Below are positions 26,437 to 35,015 of a stretch of DNA of 64,000 nt, in pieces. A program made the position numbers and the translations under genes. This DNA comes from Hyphococcus luteus (lineage in GTDB: Bacteria; Pseudomonadota; Alphaproteobacteria; Caulobacterales; Parvularculaceae), in the NCBI RefSeq assembly GCF_002943565.1, contig NZ_PJCH01000006.1, positions 1 through 64,000 of the forward strand, read 5' to 3'. The notes below the pieces were generated by a model. It worked only from the letters and a program-made list of their open reading frames with translations. It was not told the origin of the DNA and ran no database searches. Numbering within the stretch: position 1 is the first letter of the stretch; every line of letters begins with the position of its first letter.

Positions 26437-26466
26437 CCGTCAATGTGCCGATCGGCACAGTGACGG
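26437..26466. promoter_or_regulatory. Lux-box-like palindrome between luxR and luxI
   Basis: Arms CCGTCA (26437-26442) and TGACGG (26461-26466) flank a perfect 16-base palindrome TGTGCCGATCGGCACA (26444-26459); only the pair 26443/26460 is mismatched. It begins three bases after the luxR stop and ends 49 bases before the luxI start, where a LuxR binding site is expected. It is longer than the usual 20-base lux box. A stem-loop terminator for luxR is an alternative, but no T-run follows. Confidence 0.75.
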
Positions 26467-26515
26467 CTGTGGGCCTGTTGGTGAATCCTCCACGGGAAGC
26501 TACGTGGAGGACTTC

Positions 26516-27133
26516 ATGCTTTTTCTCATCGACCGGCGCAATCGCGACGCGTTTCCCGAATTCCTGCGATCCATGCATCGCGACCGCAAGCGTATGTTTG
26601 TCGATATTTTCGGCTGGCGCCTCGCCCACGATAACGGCGAAGAGCGTGACGCGTTCGACGATGACAACGCGACCTATCTGGTGCTCTGTGATGACGTCGG
26701 CTGCCATGTCGCTTCCGTGCGCCTCTTGCGCACCGACCGGCCGCATCTTCTCGACACCCTCTTCTCCGACCTCTGCGAAGGCGAGGTCCCGCGGGGCGGC
26801 GATATTCTCGAAATCACCCGCCTCTGCCTCCCATTGCGTAAGAAGACCCGCATCGCGGCGCGCAACATTCTGGCGCGCGGGATCATCGATTATGCGGCGC
26901 TCGCCGGCGTCGCCAGCTACACCGCCGTCTGCCATATGGCGTTTCTTTCCGAGCTCCTGTCCGCCGGATGGCGCTGCACGCCGCTTGGCTTGCCGCAGGC
27001 CGTCGATGGCGCCGCCGCCGGCGCCGTTCAGATCCACATGGAGGAGAACACCCGCGCCCTGCTTGACGAAGGCTGGCGATGTCCGCGCGACGCGCCGCGC
27101 CTCACTCTGAGCCAGTCCGACCTTGCAGCCTGA
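26516..27133 (+). CDS. luxI: Acyl-homoserine-lactone synthase (LuxI)
   Basis: A 205-aa autoinducer synthase that makes acyl-homoserine lactone from SAM and acyl-ACP. Conserved features: R-x-D region MHRDRKRMFVDIFGW (with the Arg, Phe and Trp used for SAM), SVRLLRTDRPHLL, and the catalytic-core EITRLCLP stretch. The ATG at 26516 has GGAGG five bases upstream; an in-frame GTG at 26504 is less likely. Same strand as luxR and followed by phyH after a 18-base gap. The acyl chain cannot be predicted. Confidence 0.92.
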   Translation: MLFLIDRRNRDAFPEFLRSMHRDRKRMFVDIFGWRLAHDNGEERDAFDDDNATYLVLCDDVGCHVASVRLLRTDRPHLLDTLFSDLCEGEVPRGGDILEITRLCLPLRKKTRIAARNILARGIIDYAALAGVASYTAVCHMAFLSELLSAGWRCTPLGLPQAVDGAAAGAVQIHMEENTRALLDEGWRCPRDAPRLTLSQSDLAA

Positions 27134-27151
27134 ATTTTGGGAGCCGCTCCG

Positions 27152-28111
27152 ATGATTACCGCCGCATCAGTCGCCAAGGCCAGTTTGAATGTCGAGACAG
27201 ACGCCTTAACGCAGGCGCTTCTTTCCGACGGGTATCTCATCGTTCCACGTCTTCTCGACGCGGAAGCGATCGACAGGCTCTGCGCTGAACTCGATCCGCA
27301 TTTTACAGCGGCGCCGTTCGGCGACGGCCTCTTCTATGGCGGCGAGACGAAACGTTTCGGCGCCGTCCTGAAGCGCTCGCGCGCCGCGCAAGGCATAGCC
27401 TTGCATCCGGCCGTCATGAATCTTGTAGAGCGCGTCCTCGGCGACTGGTGTCAGTGTCTGCAGCTCAATCTGACGCAAGCGATCGAGATTCACCCCGGCG
27501 CGCCCGTGCAGGTTCCCCATCGCGATCAGGACATGTGGGCGGGCCCGAAAGGCGCCATGCACTATATGGTCAACGTCATGTGGGCGCTAGACGACTTCAC
27601 CGCCGAAAACGGCGCGACGCGCCTTTGGCCGAAAAGCCATCTCGGCGACCAGGACGCGATGCTTCCCGAGGAAGAGGCCGTACCGGCGGTGATGCCGCGC
27701 GGCTCGGCCTGTTTCTTTCTCGGCTCCACCCTTCATTCGGGCGGCGCCAATCGCAGCGCGGCGCCCCGGCGCGGGCTCATCGTTTCCTATTGCCTCGGCT
27801 GGCTCAAACCCTGGGAGAACCAGTGGCTCGCCTATCCGCCGCCGGTTGCGCGGGAATTCCCGCCCGAGATCGCAGCGCTTGTGGGCTACCGGCAGCATCT
27901 TCCGAGCCTCGGCAATTATGAAGGCCAGTGTCCGAGCCTGCTGCTCGGCGATGATCCGCTCCCGGACCATCTCCCGTTCACCGATGCGCTGAAGGAGGAG
28001 CATCATGAGCTTATGCGCCAATATTACGCCGGCCTCGGCGCCGGCGCCTCACCCGTTCAAACATCCGACGGAGTCCGCGATGAAGGCGGCGCATCCCTGG
28101 CGGCCGGGTGA
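27152..28111 (+). CDS. Phytanoyl-CoA dioxygenase (PhyH) family protein
   Basis: A 319-aa Fe(II)/2-oxoglutarate dioxygenase. The iron-binding H-x-D lies in VPHRDQDMW, the distal His in STLHSGGANRS, and the Arg in PRRGLIVSY probably binds 2-oxoglutarate. The ATG at 27152 is preferred (GGGAG upstream) over a TTG at 27137. It directly follows luxI, an arrangement I recall as common in sphingomonads and relatives, suggesting a quorum-regulated hydroxylation of a small molecule. The substrate is unknown. Its 3-prime end overlaps the next gene by 32 bases. Confidence 0.88.
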   Translation: MITAASVAKASLNVETDALTQALLSDGYLIVPRLLDAEAIDRLCAELDPHFTAAPFGDGLFYGGETKRFGAVLKRSRAAQGIALHPAVMNLVERVLGDWCQCLQLNLTQAIEIHPGAPVQVPHRDQDMWAGPKGAMHYMVNVMWALDDFTAENGATRLWPKSHLGDQDAMLPEEEAVPAVMPRGSACFFLGSTLHSGGANRSAAPRRGLIVSYCLGWLKPWENQWLAYPPPVAREFPPEIAALVGYRQHLPSLGNYEGQCPSLLLGDDPLPDHLPFTDALKEEHHELMRQYYAGLGAGASPVQTSDGVRDEGGASLAAG

Positions 28112-28970
28112 GCTCGTCGACTTTACGGACGCGGACGCGCCTTCCGGATACGCGGCCGCCTTCCGCCTCGCCGCTGGGGGCGTCCATCTAAGCCGCGGCC
28201 GTCTCGCCGCCAATGACGGCGTCGAACTCGGCGCCGCGCAGCTGACAATCGCGGTCGTCGAAAGCGGCGCCTTCGACTTCGAATGGCGCGCCGGCGGCGG
28301 TCTCACCAGCGCGCCGCTCCTGCCGAACTCGGCGCTCATCGCGCCGCCCGGTCGCCCCTGTTGCTGCCGCTGGGCCGCGCGCCCGACGATCCTCGCGGTC
28401 GCGTTCGAGGGCGGCTTCATCGGAAAACGACGCACTGAGACCGGGGTTCGCGGACATCATGAAATCGCCTTTCGCTGCGGCCTGCGCGATCCGGAGATCG
28501 ATGCGATCATCGCAAAGCTGCGGCTCGAACTTGAATTCGGCGGCTGGTCGGGCCCGCTCTATCTCGAATCTCTCGGGGTCTTTCTCGCTGTCCACCTCCT
28601 GCGCAACTACGCCGGCGCGAAGCCTCCCCGGACGCGCGGAACCGGTCTCGACGCGCGCCGCTTGCGCGATGTCGTGGAGTATATCGAAGCCCATCTCGGC
28701 GAGGAGGTGACGCTTGATGATCTCGCTGGCGTTTCCGGATTGAGCGCTCATCATTTCGCGAGCGCCTTTAGGACATCGGCGGGCGTCGCGCCGCACCGTT
28801 ATTTGCTCGAGCGCCGCATGGCGAGGGCGTGCGACCTTCTCGCGAAGTCCCAAGCAACGGTGACGACAGTGGCGCACGCGCTCGGCTTTTCGAGCCACGG
28901 GCATTTTTCGGAAACCTTCCGGCGTTTCGTCGGCGTCACGCCGTCCGAATACAAGTCGCAGAGCCGGTGA
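28080..28970 (+). CDS. AraC-family transcriptional regulator
   Basis: A 296-aa protein from the ATG at 28080 (a longer frame starts at 28005). The N-terminal cupin-like sensing half is followed by a C-terminal double HTH (LRDVVEYIEAHLGEEVTLDDLAGVSGLSAHHFASAFRTSAGVAPHRYLLERR, then ATVTTVAHALGFSSHGHFSETFRRFVGVTPSEYK). Overlap with phyH suggests they are cotranscribed. Probably controls the dioxygenase pathway. Confidence 0.88.
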   Translation: MKAAHPWRPGELVDFTDADAPSGYAAAFRLAAGGVHLSRGRLAANDGVELGAAQLTIAVVESGAFDFEWRAGGGLTSAPLLPNSALIAPPGRPCCCRWAARPTILAVAFEGGFIGKRRTETGVRGHHEIAFRCGLRDPEIDAIIAKLRLELEFGGWSGPLYLESLGVFLAVHLLRNYAGAKPPRTRGTGLDARRLRDVVEYIEAHLGEEVTLDDLAGVSGLSAHHFASAFRTSAGVAPHRYLLERRMARACDLLAKSQATVTTVAHALGFSSHGHFSETFRRFVGVTPSEYKSQSR

Positions 28971-29015
28971 TCGTTGAGCCGTAGAACATAACGACCAGCA
29001 ACAGGAGCGTTTGGA

Positions 29016-29522
29016 ATGGCGGGAGAACCCATGCTTGTCGCGCGGCATTGCGCCGTCATCCTCATAGAAGAACGCCTCGCCCGCGATCTCGCGGTGACCG
29101 GCGGGCCGGTGCAATGGTCGCTGGCGGCCGACCTCGCCGGCGCCATCTCCGCCCCGCTGCTTGATCTGCGTCTTGAAAGCGACTTTGTCGTCGATAGCGG
29201 TCTGATGGCGAAATTTGCAGACCTGAAACGCCGGTCGCTCATCCTCTTCGGAACGCTGCTCGAAGGCGCGGTCACGCAGATCGCGCTCACCATGCTGCTC
29301 GAAGGCTATGACGTCTATATTTGCGCCGATCAGGTGCGATCGGCCGATCCGCAGCGCGAAGCCGTCTTTCACGAACGCATCCGGTTTTGCGCCGGCCATG
29401 TGGTCACCCTGCCCCAGATCCTTCTCGAACTTCTCTCGCGCGTTGAGGACGAAAAGGCCCGTCAGTCCCTGAAGGCCGTGCTGGAACTGGGCGCCCGCCG
29501 CCAGGGCGCCGCCGGGCTCTAG
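29016..29522 (+). CDS. Isochorismatase-like protein, probably without catalytic Cys
   Basis: A 168-aa protein. The region LFGTLLEGAVTQIALTMLLEGYDVYICADQVRSADPQREAVFHERIRFCAGHVVTLPQILLEL follows the second half of the isochorismatase/nicotinamidase fold ('GVETxxCVxxTALxLLxxGYxVxVVxDAxxSR...'). The position usually held by the nucleophilic Cys reads T-Q-I, so hydrolase activity is doubtful. An AGGAG lies nine bases before the ATG. It ends the luxR-luxI-phyH-araC series. Domain assignment is by pattern only. Confidence 0.6.
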   Translation: MAGEPMLVARHCAVILIEERLARDLAVTGGPVQWSLAADLAGAISAPLLDLRLESDFVVDSGLMAKFADLKRRSLILFGTLLEGAVTQIALTMLLEGYDVYICADQVRSADPQREAVFHERIRFCAGHVVTLPQILLELLSRVEDEKARQSLKAVLELGARRQGAAGL

Positions 29523-29880
29523 GCGGCCGATAAGCCATCGGCCCGCCCGAAGCCGCCACAATAATTCTTATTGGGCCGTCTTCGCCGTCCGGTGACGATC
29601 CCTGGCGCGGCCGGACCCTTGGTCCGGATACGGACGGCGCGCAAAAGCGCGCCGGCATTCTTTCGATTCGTTTCCCCAGGCAGTCGGGGGTGGGCGGCGG
29701 GCGGTTCTGCGCGAGGGCGCCGGCCGCGCAAGGGGCCGGGATCTTTTTTCTTTGAATGTCTTGAAGCCTCCTACCTGGAGCCCCTTGCCCGCCCGGCTGA
29801 CGCCCTCGCGCCGCCCCTCCCTTCCGCCGCCCACCCCCGCCTGCCGGGGAAACTGGTGCGGGAGGAGATGGAGGCGAATG
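29523..29880. other. GC-rich leader before ardA
   Basis: About 360 bases with no gene I can support. It holds a terminator-like hairpin (29720-29748) and a GGAGG ahead of ardA. It also marks the change from the quorum-sensing operon to the transfer element, so the left end of the element may lie here. Confidence 0.4.
29720..29748 (+). terminator. Intrinsic terminator-like hairpin
   Basis: Arms CCGGCC (29720-29725) and GGCCGG (29734-29739) enclose an 8-base loop; a run of six T residues starts 4 bases after the stem. It could end the isochorismatase-like transcript. Confidence 0.5.
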
Positions 29881-30447
29881 ATGTGCGAAGAAACGGAAAC
29901 GGGAACGCCAGCGGAGAACCCGGCGCCCCATGCGCGGGACCATGTCCCGCGCATCTACGTGGCCTGTCTTGCAAGCTACAATGCGGGCGTCCTCCACGGA
30001 CGCTGGATCGATGTGACGGACCCGGACGAAATCCGGGCGCAAGTCGCCGCCATGCTGTCGGCGAGCCCGGAGCCGGACGCCGAGGAATGGGCGATCCACG
30101 ATTATGAAGGATTCGAAGGCGCCGAAATTTCCGAATATGCGGGGTTCGATCAGGTCTGCGACCTGGCCGCATTTATCGAGGAGCATGGCGCGCTCGGCGG
30201 GAAACTCGTCGCGCATTTCTGCGGCGATCTCGACGAGGCGCGCGCCGCCTTCGAAGACTATGCAGGCGAATATAAAAGCCTTGAGGATTTCGCTTACGAC
30301 TTCACCGAGCAGACGGGCGTCACCATTCCCGATAGCCTCGCCCTCTATATCGACTATGAGGCCATGGGCCGCGACATTGAACTCAATGGGGACGTCTTCA
30401 CCATCGAAACGGGCTTCGAGGAAGTCCACATTTTCTGGGCGCGGTGA
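29881..30447 (+). CDS. ardA: ArdA-like antirestriction protein
   Basis: A 188-aa, strongly acidic protein that mimics DNA and blocks type I restriction enzymes after conjugative entry. Recognisable stretches: PRIYVACLASYNAGVLHGRWID, WAIHDYEGF and YKSLEDFAYDFTEQTG. ATGs at 29878 and 29881 both follow GGAGG; the second has the better six-base spacing. A long open frame extends upstream but lacks homology. It overlaps the next gene by 4 bases (GTGA). Confidence 0.88.
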   Translation: MCEETETGTPAENPAPHARDHVPRIYVACLASYNAGVLHGRWIDVTDPDEIRAQVAAMLSASPEPDAEEWAIHDYEGFEGAEISEYAGFDQVCDLAAFIEEHGALGGKLVAHFCGDLDEARAAFEDYAGEYKSLEDFAYDFTEQTGVTIPDSLALYIDYEAMGRDIELNGDVFTIETGFEEVHIFWAR

Positions 30448-30929
30448 CCGCCATGACCTTCACCGAAAAATTCGGCGTCTTTGTCTGCGAAGGCGACGCC
30501 ATCACTTGCGAGGTTGACGGCTTCGATATCGCCGCCCGCATCCTTCGCGACGACAGTCCCGACGCGCCGGACGAGCGCCAGGACGGCTTCTGGCCATCCG
30601 AATATATCGGCGATCCGGGATTCATCGGTCCCGGTCCCAACTGGCGCCAGCGTCTCGCCGAGGCGCGCACGAAAGCCGAAACCATCATGGCCGCATGGCG
30701 CGAGGACGAATGGTTCTATTGCGGGATCGTGCTTTCTGTCTCGCGCGAAGGCGTCACCCTTTGCGAGCACGCCGCGACCCTGTGGGGCGTCGAGGCGAAT
30801 TACCCCGGCGCCGACAACTCCTATCTCACAGACGTCGCAAATGAGCTGCTTCCCGAAGCTTTAACCGAAGCGCACGCAACGCTCGCGCGTCTGTGCGCCG
30901 GACATATCCAAACGGCGGCGCGCGGCTGA
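30444..30929 (+). CDS. Conserved hypothetical protein of transfer elements
   Basis: A 161-aa acidic protein (or 158 aa from the ATG at 30453). It contains FTEKFGVFVCEGD, PDERQDGFWPSEY and CGIVLSVSREGV. The GTG start overlaps the ardA stop as GTGA, so translation is coupled. I know the gene as a regular neighbour of ardA and parB-like genes in alphaproteobacterial elements, but its function is not known to me. Confidence 0.65.
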   Translation: MTAMTFTEKFGVFVCEGDAITCEVDGFDIAARILRDDSPDAPDERQDGFWPSEYIGDPGFIGPGPNWRQRLAEARTKAETIMAAWREDEWFYCGIVLSVSREGVTLCEHAATLWGVEANYPGADNSYLTDVANELLPEALTEAHATLARLCAGHIQTAARG

Positions 30930-30980
30930 CGCCGCGCGCCGGTTTCATTTTTCCGCCAACCAACCGAAGGAGGCCGACCC

Positions 30981-32732
30981 ATGAGCAAGAGACCGCTCAA
31001 ATATCTGCCCATCGACGAGATGCACGTCTCGAAACTCAATATGCGCCACGGACGCAAGGCGCCCGAAATCGACGACATCTACCCGTCCGTTTTGAAATCC
31101 GGCGTCCTGAAACCGATGCTTGTCCGCCGTGAAGGCGAAAGCTGGGGCGTCGTCGCCGGGCGCCGCCGTCTCTTTGCGCTCAAGCGCAAGCAAAAGGAAA
31201 CGCAAACGCTGCAGGAGGCGCCCTGCGTCATCATGCAGCCGGACGATGACGCCGCCGCTCTCGAAGCCTCGATCATCGAAAATGTCGGGGTCGAAACGCC
31301 GAGCGAGATGCAGCAATATGAAGCGTTCGCCAGCCTCGCCAAAAAGGGCCGCGGCGCGCCGGAGATTGCAGACTATTTCGGCGTCGATGAACGCGACGTG
31401 AAACGCATTTTAGCGCTTGGCGGTCTCGCCCCCGGCATCCGCAAGCTTTATGCCGCCGACGAGATCGACGCATCGACCATCCGCGCGCTCACCCTTGGCT
31501 CGAAGGCGCAACAGGAAGAATGGCTGCGCCTCTGGCAGGGCGAAAACGAACGCGCGCCCATGGGCCGCCAGTGCCGGGCGTGGATCGCGGGCGGCGCGGC
31601 GATCACCACCGACAAGGCGCTGTTCGATCTCGCGGACTATAAGGGCGAGATCGCGAGCGACCTGTTTGGCGATTTCGGGGTCTTCGCGTCCGCCGACGCC
31701 TTCTGGGAAGCGCAGTCCCGCGCGATATCAGAGCGCCTCGACGCCTGTCGCGAAAAAGGCTGGCGCGACGTGACCATCATGGAGCGCGGCGCGTTCTTTC
31801 ATTCGTGGGATTACGAAAAGCGCCCGCGCACCAAAGGCGGACGCGTCTTCGTTGAAATCCGCCATGACGGAAGCGTGACGTTTCACGAGGGCTATGTGAC
31901 CGGCGCTGAAGCGCGCAAATTAAACGGCGCGGACACTGGGGAATCGAGCGGCCCGGCGCCCATTCGCCCGGAAATGTCGGCGCCCGTCGCGGAGTATGTA
32001 GCGCTGCATCGCCATGCGGCGGCGCGCGCCGAACTTGTCGCCTCCCCCGGCGTCGCCCTGCGGCTGATGATCGCCCACGCTCTCGCGGGATCGCCGCTCT
32101 GGCAGCTGCGCCCTCATCAATGCCGCACGGGCAAGGAGGCGACGCGCGAAAGCGTCGAAACCGGCGCGGCCGCCGCAAGCGTCGAGGAGCGCCGCGTCGC
32201 CGTCGCGGACCTCTTTTCGGAATATGGGCTCGCCTTCGAAGGCGTCGATCCCAATGGCGACGACTGGCGCCTTTGCGCATTCTTCGCGGCGCTCATGAAG
32301 ATGACCGGCGATGAGGTTGAAAGCGTCGCCGCCATCGTCATGGCCGAAACCCTGGACGCAGGTTCCGCCGCCGTGGAGGCGGCGCTCCATGTGACGGGCG
32401 CCAAGCTTGGCGACTGGTGGAAGCCGGACGAGGCCTTTTTCGACCTCCTGCGCGACAAACGCGCCATCAACGCCATGGTTTGCCATATCGCGGGCGAGAC
32501 CGCCGCGAAGGCCGTCCTAACCGATACGGCGAACGCGCAAAAAGCCGTCATCCGCGACCGGCTCAAGCTCAGCGACGACGAGGCGCAGAGCGCTTGGCTC
32601 CCCGCATGGATGCAGACGCCGCCCCGCCGCCTCATAGACGGAGCGGGATCGCCGCCCGCCGATCAATGGGACCGGATCGCGAGCCTCTTCGAGGCGAGCG
32701 ACGCGCCCGCCCCGGCGAAAGAGGCCGCCTGA
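30981..32732 (+). CDS. parB: ParB-like partition/nuclease-domain protein
   Basis: A 583-aa protein. The ParB N-terminal domain covers about residues 5-100, with the nucleotide-binding GVVAGRRRLFALKRK and ENVGVETPSEMQQYEAF. An HTH follows (KKGRGAPEIADYFGVDERDVKRILALGGLAPGI). The remaining 350 residues are long for ParB and resemble plasmid/ICE ParB-like proteins of the same gene order. No parA gene is adjacent, so it may be a regulator or stabilisation factor rather than part of a ParABS system. A GAAGGAGG ribosome site lies ahead of the ATG. Confidence 0.85.
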   Translation: MSKRPLKYLPIDEMHVSKLNMRHGRKAPEIDDIYPSVLKSGVLKPMLVRREGESWGVVAGRRRLFALKRKQKETQTLQEAPCVIMQPDDDAAALEASIIENVGVETPSEMQQYEAFASLAKKGRGAPEIADYFGVDERDVKRILALGGLAPGIRKLYAADEIDASTIRALTLGSKAQQEEWLRLWQGENERAPMGRQCRAWIAGGAAITTDKALFDLADYKGEIASDLFGDFGVFASADAFWEAQSRAISERLDACREKGWRDVTIMERGAFFHSWDYEKRPRTKGGRVFVEIRHDGSVTFHEGYVTGAEARKLNGADTGESSGPAPIRPEMSAPVAEYVALHRHAAARAELVASPGVALRLMIAHALAGSPLWQLRPHQCRTGKEATRESVETGAAAASVEERRVAVADLFSEYGLAFEGVDPNGDDWRLCAFFAALMKMTGDEVESVAAIVMAETLDAGSAAVEAALHVTGAKLGDWWKPDEAFFDLLRDKRAINAMVCHIAGETAAKAVLTDTANAQKAVIRDRLKLSDDEAQSAWLPAWMQTPPRRLIDGAGSPPADQWDRIASLFEASDAPAPAKEAA

Positions 32733-33205
32733 CCGGATCACCGCCGCCGGTGTCGCGCCTCCGGACCGGCGGCGTGAGGACCGCCCGGTTTCGGCCGGGC
32801 GGTTTTCCTTGTCGCGACGCAGCTTCACCAACGCGAAAATGCCCAAATCCCGCCGGGCCTGTGATCTTCGACGCTAGACCCCGGTTCACATAACGCACAG
32901 CGGCGCCGGACTTTCCTCTCCATTGGCGCGTATCATACCCGCGCCCCATGTCCCGTCGCGCCTTGATGGACCTGGACCGGGGACGGCGCCGTCAAAACCG
33001 GACCGCGCAATAAATTTCCCCGGCAGCTTCGCCGCCTTCCTCGCGATACAAATTTTTCGCGCGGTCCGGTGCTCCGCTGACGCTTCGCCCATCGAGTCTT
33101 TGTTTGATTTTCTTCGAGGGTTCGACGCCGCCGCCGCCCGGTCCTTGCGGTCCGGCGTCGACGGGGCATGGGGCCCCGGAGATGAAACCAAACGGAGATA
33201 TGAAA
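32733..33205. other. Intergenic region between parB-like and DUF736 genes
   Basis: About 470 bases containing the terminator at 32780-32806. The remaining stretch is GC-rich and shows no gene I can support. A promoter for the DUF736 gene is expected near its right end but no clear consensus is seen. Confidence 0.35.
32780..32806 (+). terminator. Intrinsic terminator of the parB-like gene
   Basis: Arms ACCGCCCGG (32780-32788) and CCGGGCGGT (32795-32803) are perfect complements, with a 6-base loop, followed by TTTT. Located 48 bases after the parB-like stop codon. Confidence 0.75.
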
Positions 33206-33526
33206 ATGGCCAACGCACTTGGATATGTGAACGAAACGGAGACCGGCTTTGAAGGCACGCTCGCCCTGATGAGCCTCACGGCGCCGATCCGCATCGTGAA
33301 GAACGCGGAAAAGGAAACCGACGCACAACCCGATTACCGGGTCTATGCCGGTCGCCGGGGCGCCGATATCGGCGGCGGCTGGATCAGAACGGCCAAATCT
33401 TCGGGGCGGGCCTATGTATCGCTGACCCTCGCGGACCCGGCGTTCGGCCGCAGGATCTATGCGAACCTCGCGCCCGTCAAAGACGCTGACGGACGCCACG
33501 TCATCCTCTGGAACGCCAGAGACTAG
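33206..33526 (+). CDS. DUF736 family protein
   Basis: A 106-aa protein (MANALGYVNE...). DUF736 landmarks: ETGFEGTL, PIRIVKNAEKETDAQPDYRVYAGRRGADIGGGW and RAYVSLTLADPAFGRRIYANL. ATGs at 33182 and 33200 are alternatives; the ATG at 33206 is closest to family starts. Regular neighbour of ardA, parB and traF in alphaproteobacterial elements. Function unknown. Confidence 0.85.
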   Translation: MANALGYVNETETGFEGTLALMSLTAPIRIVKNAEKETDAQPDYRVYAGRRGADIGGGWIRTAKSSGRAYVSLTLADPAFGRRIYANLAPVKDADGRHVILWNARD

Positions 33527-33551
33527 GCGCTCGTCCGCTCACTGCCGGGAT

Positions 33552-33583
33552 CGCCCGGACCCCGCAGGGTCCGGGCGGTTTTT
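33552..33583 (+). terminator. Strong intrinsic terminator after DUF736 gene
   Basis: Arms CGCCCGGACCC (33552-33562) and GGGTCCGGGCG (33567-33577) form a perfect 11-bp stem with a CGCA loop, followed by a GTTTTTAT run. Confidence 0.85.
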
Positions 33584-33712
33584 ATCGTTAAGAAAAGCCA
33601 GTTTGGCCTGAAACTTGAACGGTCTTTAGGCGGATTAAAGGGCGATTCCCGCGGGTCGCCGGGCATGCGAACCGCATTCTTCTCGCCCGTTTCGAACAGG
33701 GGAGTTGACGCC

Positions 33713-34516
33713 ATGCGGGGGCCCTGTCGCTTCAAGGCGGACGCCTATGACCGGCTCTTGTCGCTCCCCTGCTCCGGCTGGGCGTGGGAGTTCAAGCGCC
33801 GCGATCCGGCCCTGCGCTTCGCGCGCCGGCGCGCAGGCGCCGTTATCGCCCGCGCTGCAACACGCGCCGACGGCTCGACAATCTACCGCCTCACCCAGCG
33901 TTGCCATGTCGCCGAACATTTCGGCCTGCATTTCATTCCGGACCCGTCGCTTTCCGCATTCGACGCGGCGCCGTTCTGGCTGCCGGAGACGATGTCGGCG
34001 CGCTTCGAGGCGGCGATCGATGCGGAAATGTCCGGGATAAACGGCGCAAGGCGTTTTCACTGGACCGACCTTCCCGGCGAAAAAATCTTCCTTGTCGCTC
34101 CCGGGCGTCGCGACAAGCTCGTCATCCGGGCGACCGGCTATATGGCGCAGATCGCCCTTAACGGCGACGGCGCGCTCATCCCGCAATCGGCGCTCTTTTC
34201 CTTGACGCTGGGCGCCGATCAGCTGGCGGCGGAAAGCCTGCGCCATCTGAAAGAATTCGGACGGGTGTGCCGCGGTCTCGCGACAAGAAGAACACCCCCG
34301 CGCGGCGCAAGCCCTCAAAAACTTCGGGACGCCCTCATCGCGCTCGATGGCGCGCTTGCCCGACTCTCGCGAAGACAGATCGCCGAAGCGATCTACGGAG
34401 CGGAAGTCGTGAAAGACGATTGGGAAAACGGGATCCATTCCTATAAGCAGCGCACCAAGAGACTGGTCGATAAAGGCCTCGCGCTCATGACATCCGGCTA
34501 TCGCAGGCTCCTTTAA
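33713..34516 (+). CDS. DUF2285-domain putative transcriptional regulator
   Basis: A 267-aa protein from the ATG at 33713 (GGGGAG ten bases upstream). The N-terminal region FKADAYDRLLSLPCSGWAWEFKRRDPALRFAR resembles the DUF6499 'transcriptional regulator' domain. The C-terminal DUF2285 part has LARLSRRQIAEAIYGAEVV and WENGIHSYKQRTKRLVDKGLALM. Usual position ahead of the HTH and traF genes in alphaproteobacterial ICEs. It probably regulates transfer or excision. Confidence 0.8.
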   Translation: MRGPCRFKADAYDRLLSLPCSGWAWEFKRRDPALRFARRRAGAVIARAATRADGSTIYRLTQRCHVAEHFGLHFIPDPSLSAFDAAPFWLPETMSARFEAAIDAEMSGINGARRFHWTDLPGEKIFLVAPGRRDKLVIRATGYMAQIALNGDGALIPQSALFSLTLGADQLAAESLRHLKEFGRVCRGLATRRTPPRGASPQKLRDALIALDGALARLSRRQIAEAIYGAEVVKDDWENGIHSYKQRTKRLVDKGLALMTSGYRRLL

Positions 34517-34748
34517 GCCGCCGCCGGAGCGGTTCGGTTTCGGCGCGCGCGAAATCGAACCTGCCAGCCCCGCGCGCCAGCCTGCACAATCGCTCGCATG
34601 GTCCCCGAAAGAGCGAGATGGGGCGTTGCGAACCTTAAGAAACGCGGACGGCGAACATTCCTTTTCTGAAGCCCGGCGAAGCATAAGCGCTGGCGCGCCC
34701 GGTCGCTTCAGCTCCATCGCTTTCCAACAGTTCACTGGAGTTGATGAA

Positions 34749-35015
34749 ATGACGGACAAGCGGAACGGCAAGGGCGAAGACAAAAATCCGACGCTCGACA
34801 ATGATGACGACCTCGACGCTCTTTTCACCGTCGAAGAGGCCGCAAAGCTGCTTCGCATGGGAAAAACGACGCTCAACCATTATCGATGCGAAGGGCGCGG
34901 ACCGATTTACCGCAAGCACGGATCGCGCGTTTTTTATACGAAGCGCAGCCTCATCAGATGGTCCCGGCGAGACAGATTCAAGTCCACCTCCCAGCGCGCC
35001 GGACCCGACAAATGA
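34749..35015 (+). CDS. HTH_17/MerR-like excisionase-type DNA-binding protein
   Basis: An 88-aa protein from the ATG at 34749. A winged-helix domain starts at LFTVEEAAKLLRMGKTTLNHYRCEGRGPIYRKHGSRVFYTKRSLIRW, typical of helix_turn_helix_17/excisionase-type proteins of mobile elements. The stop overlaps the traF start as ATGA. Confidence 0.8.
   Translation: MTDKRNGKGEDKNPTLDNDDDLDALFTVEEAAKLLRMGKTTLNHYRCEGRGPIYRKHGSRVFYTKRSLIRWSRRDRFKSTSQRAGPDK

Noticed and set aside
26437-26466. The luxR-luxI palindrome as intrinsic terminator
   Set aside because: No T-run follows, and its place before luxI fits an operator better; not fully excluded.
25703-29561. Long open frames on the - strand opposite luxR/luxI (444 codons) and araC (457 codons)
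   Set aside because: Shadows in high-GC DNA; the + strand genes have clear motifs.
29752-29877. Extended N-terminus of ArdA
   Set aside because: Pro/Arg-rich, without homology to ArdA, and the GGAGG lies before the ATG at 29878/29881.
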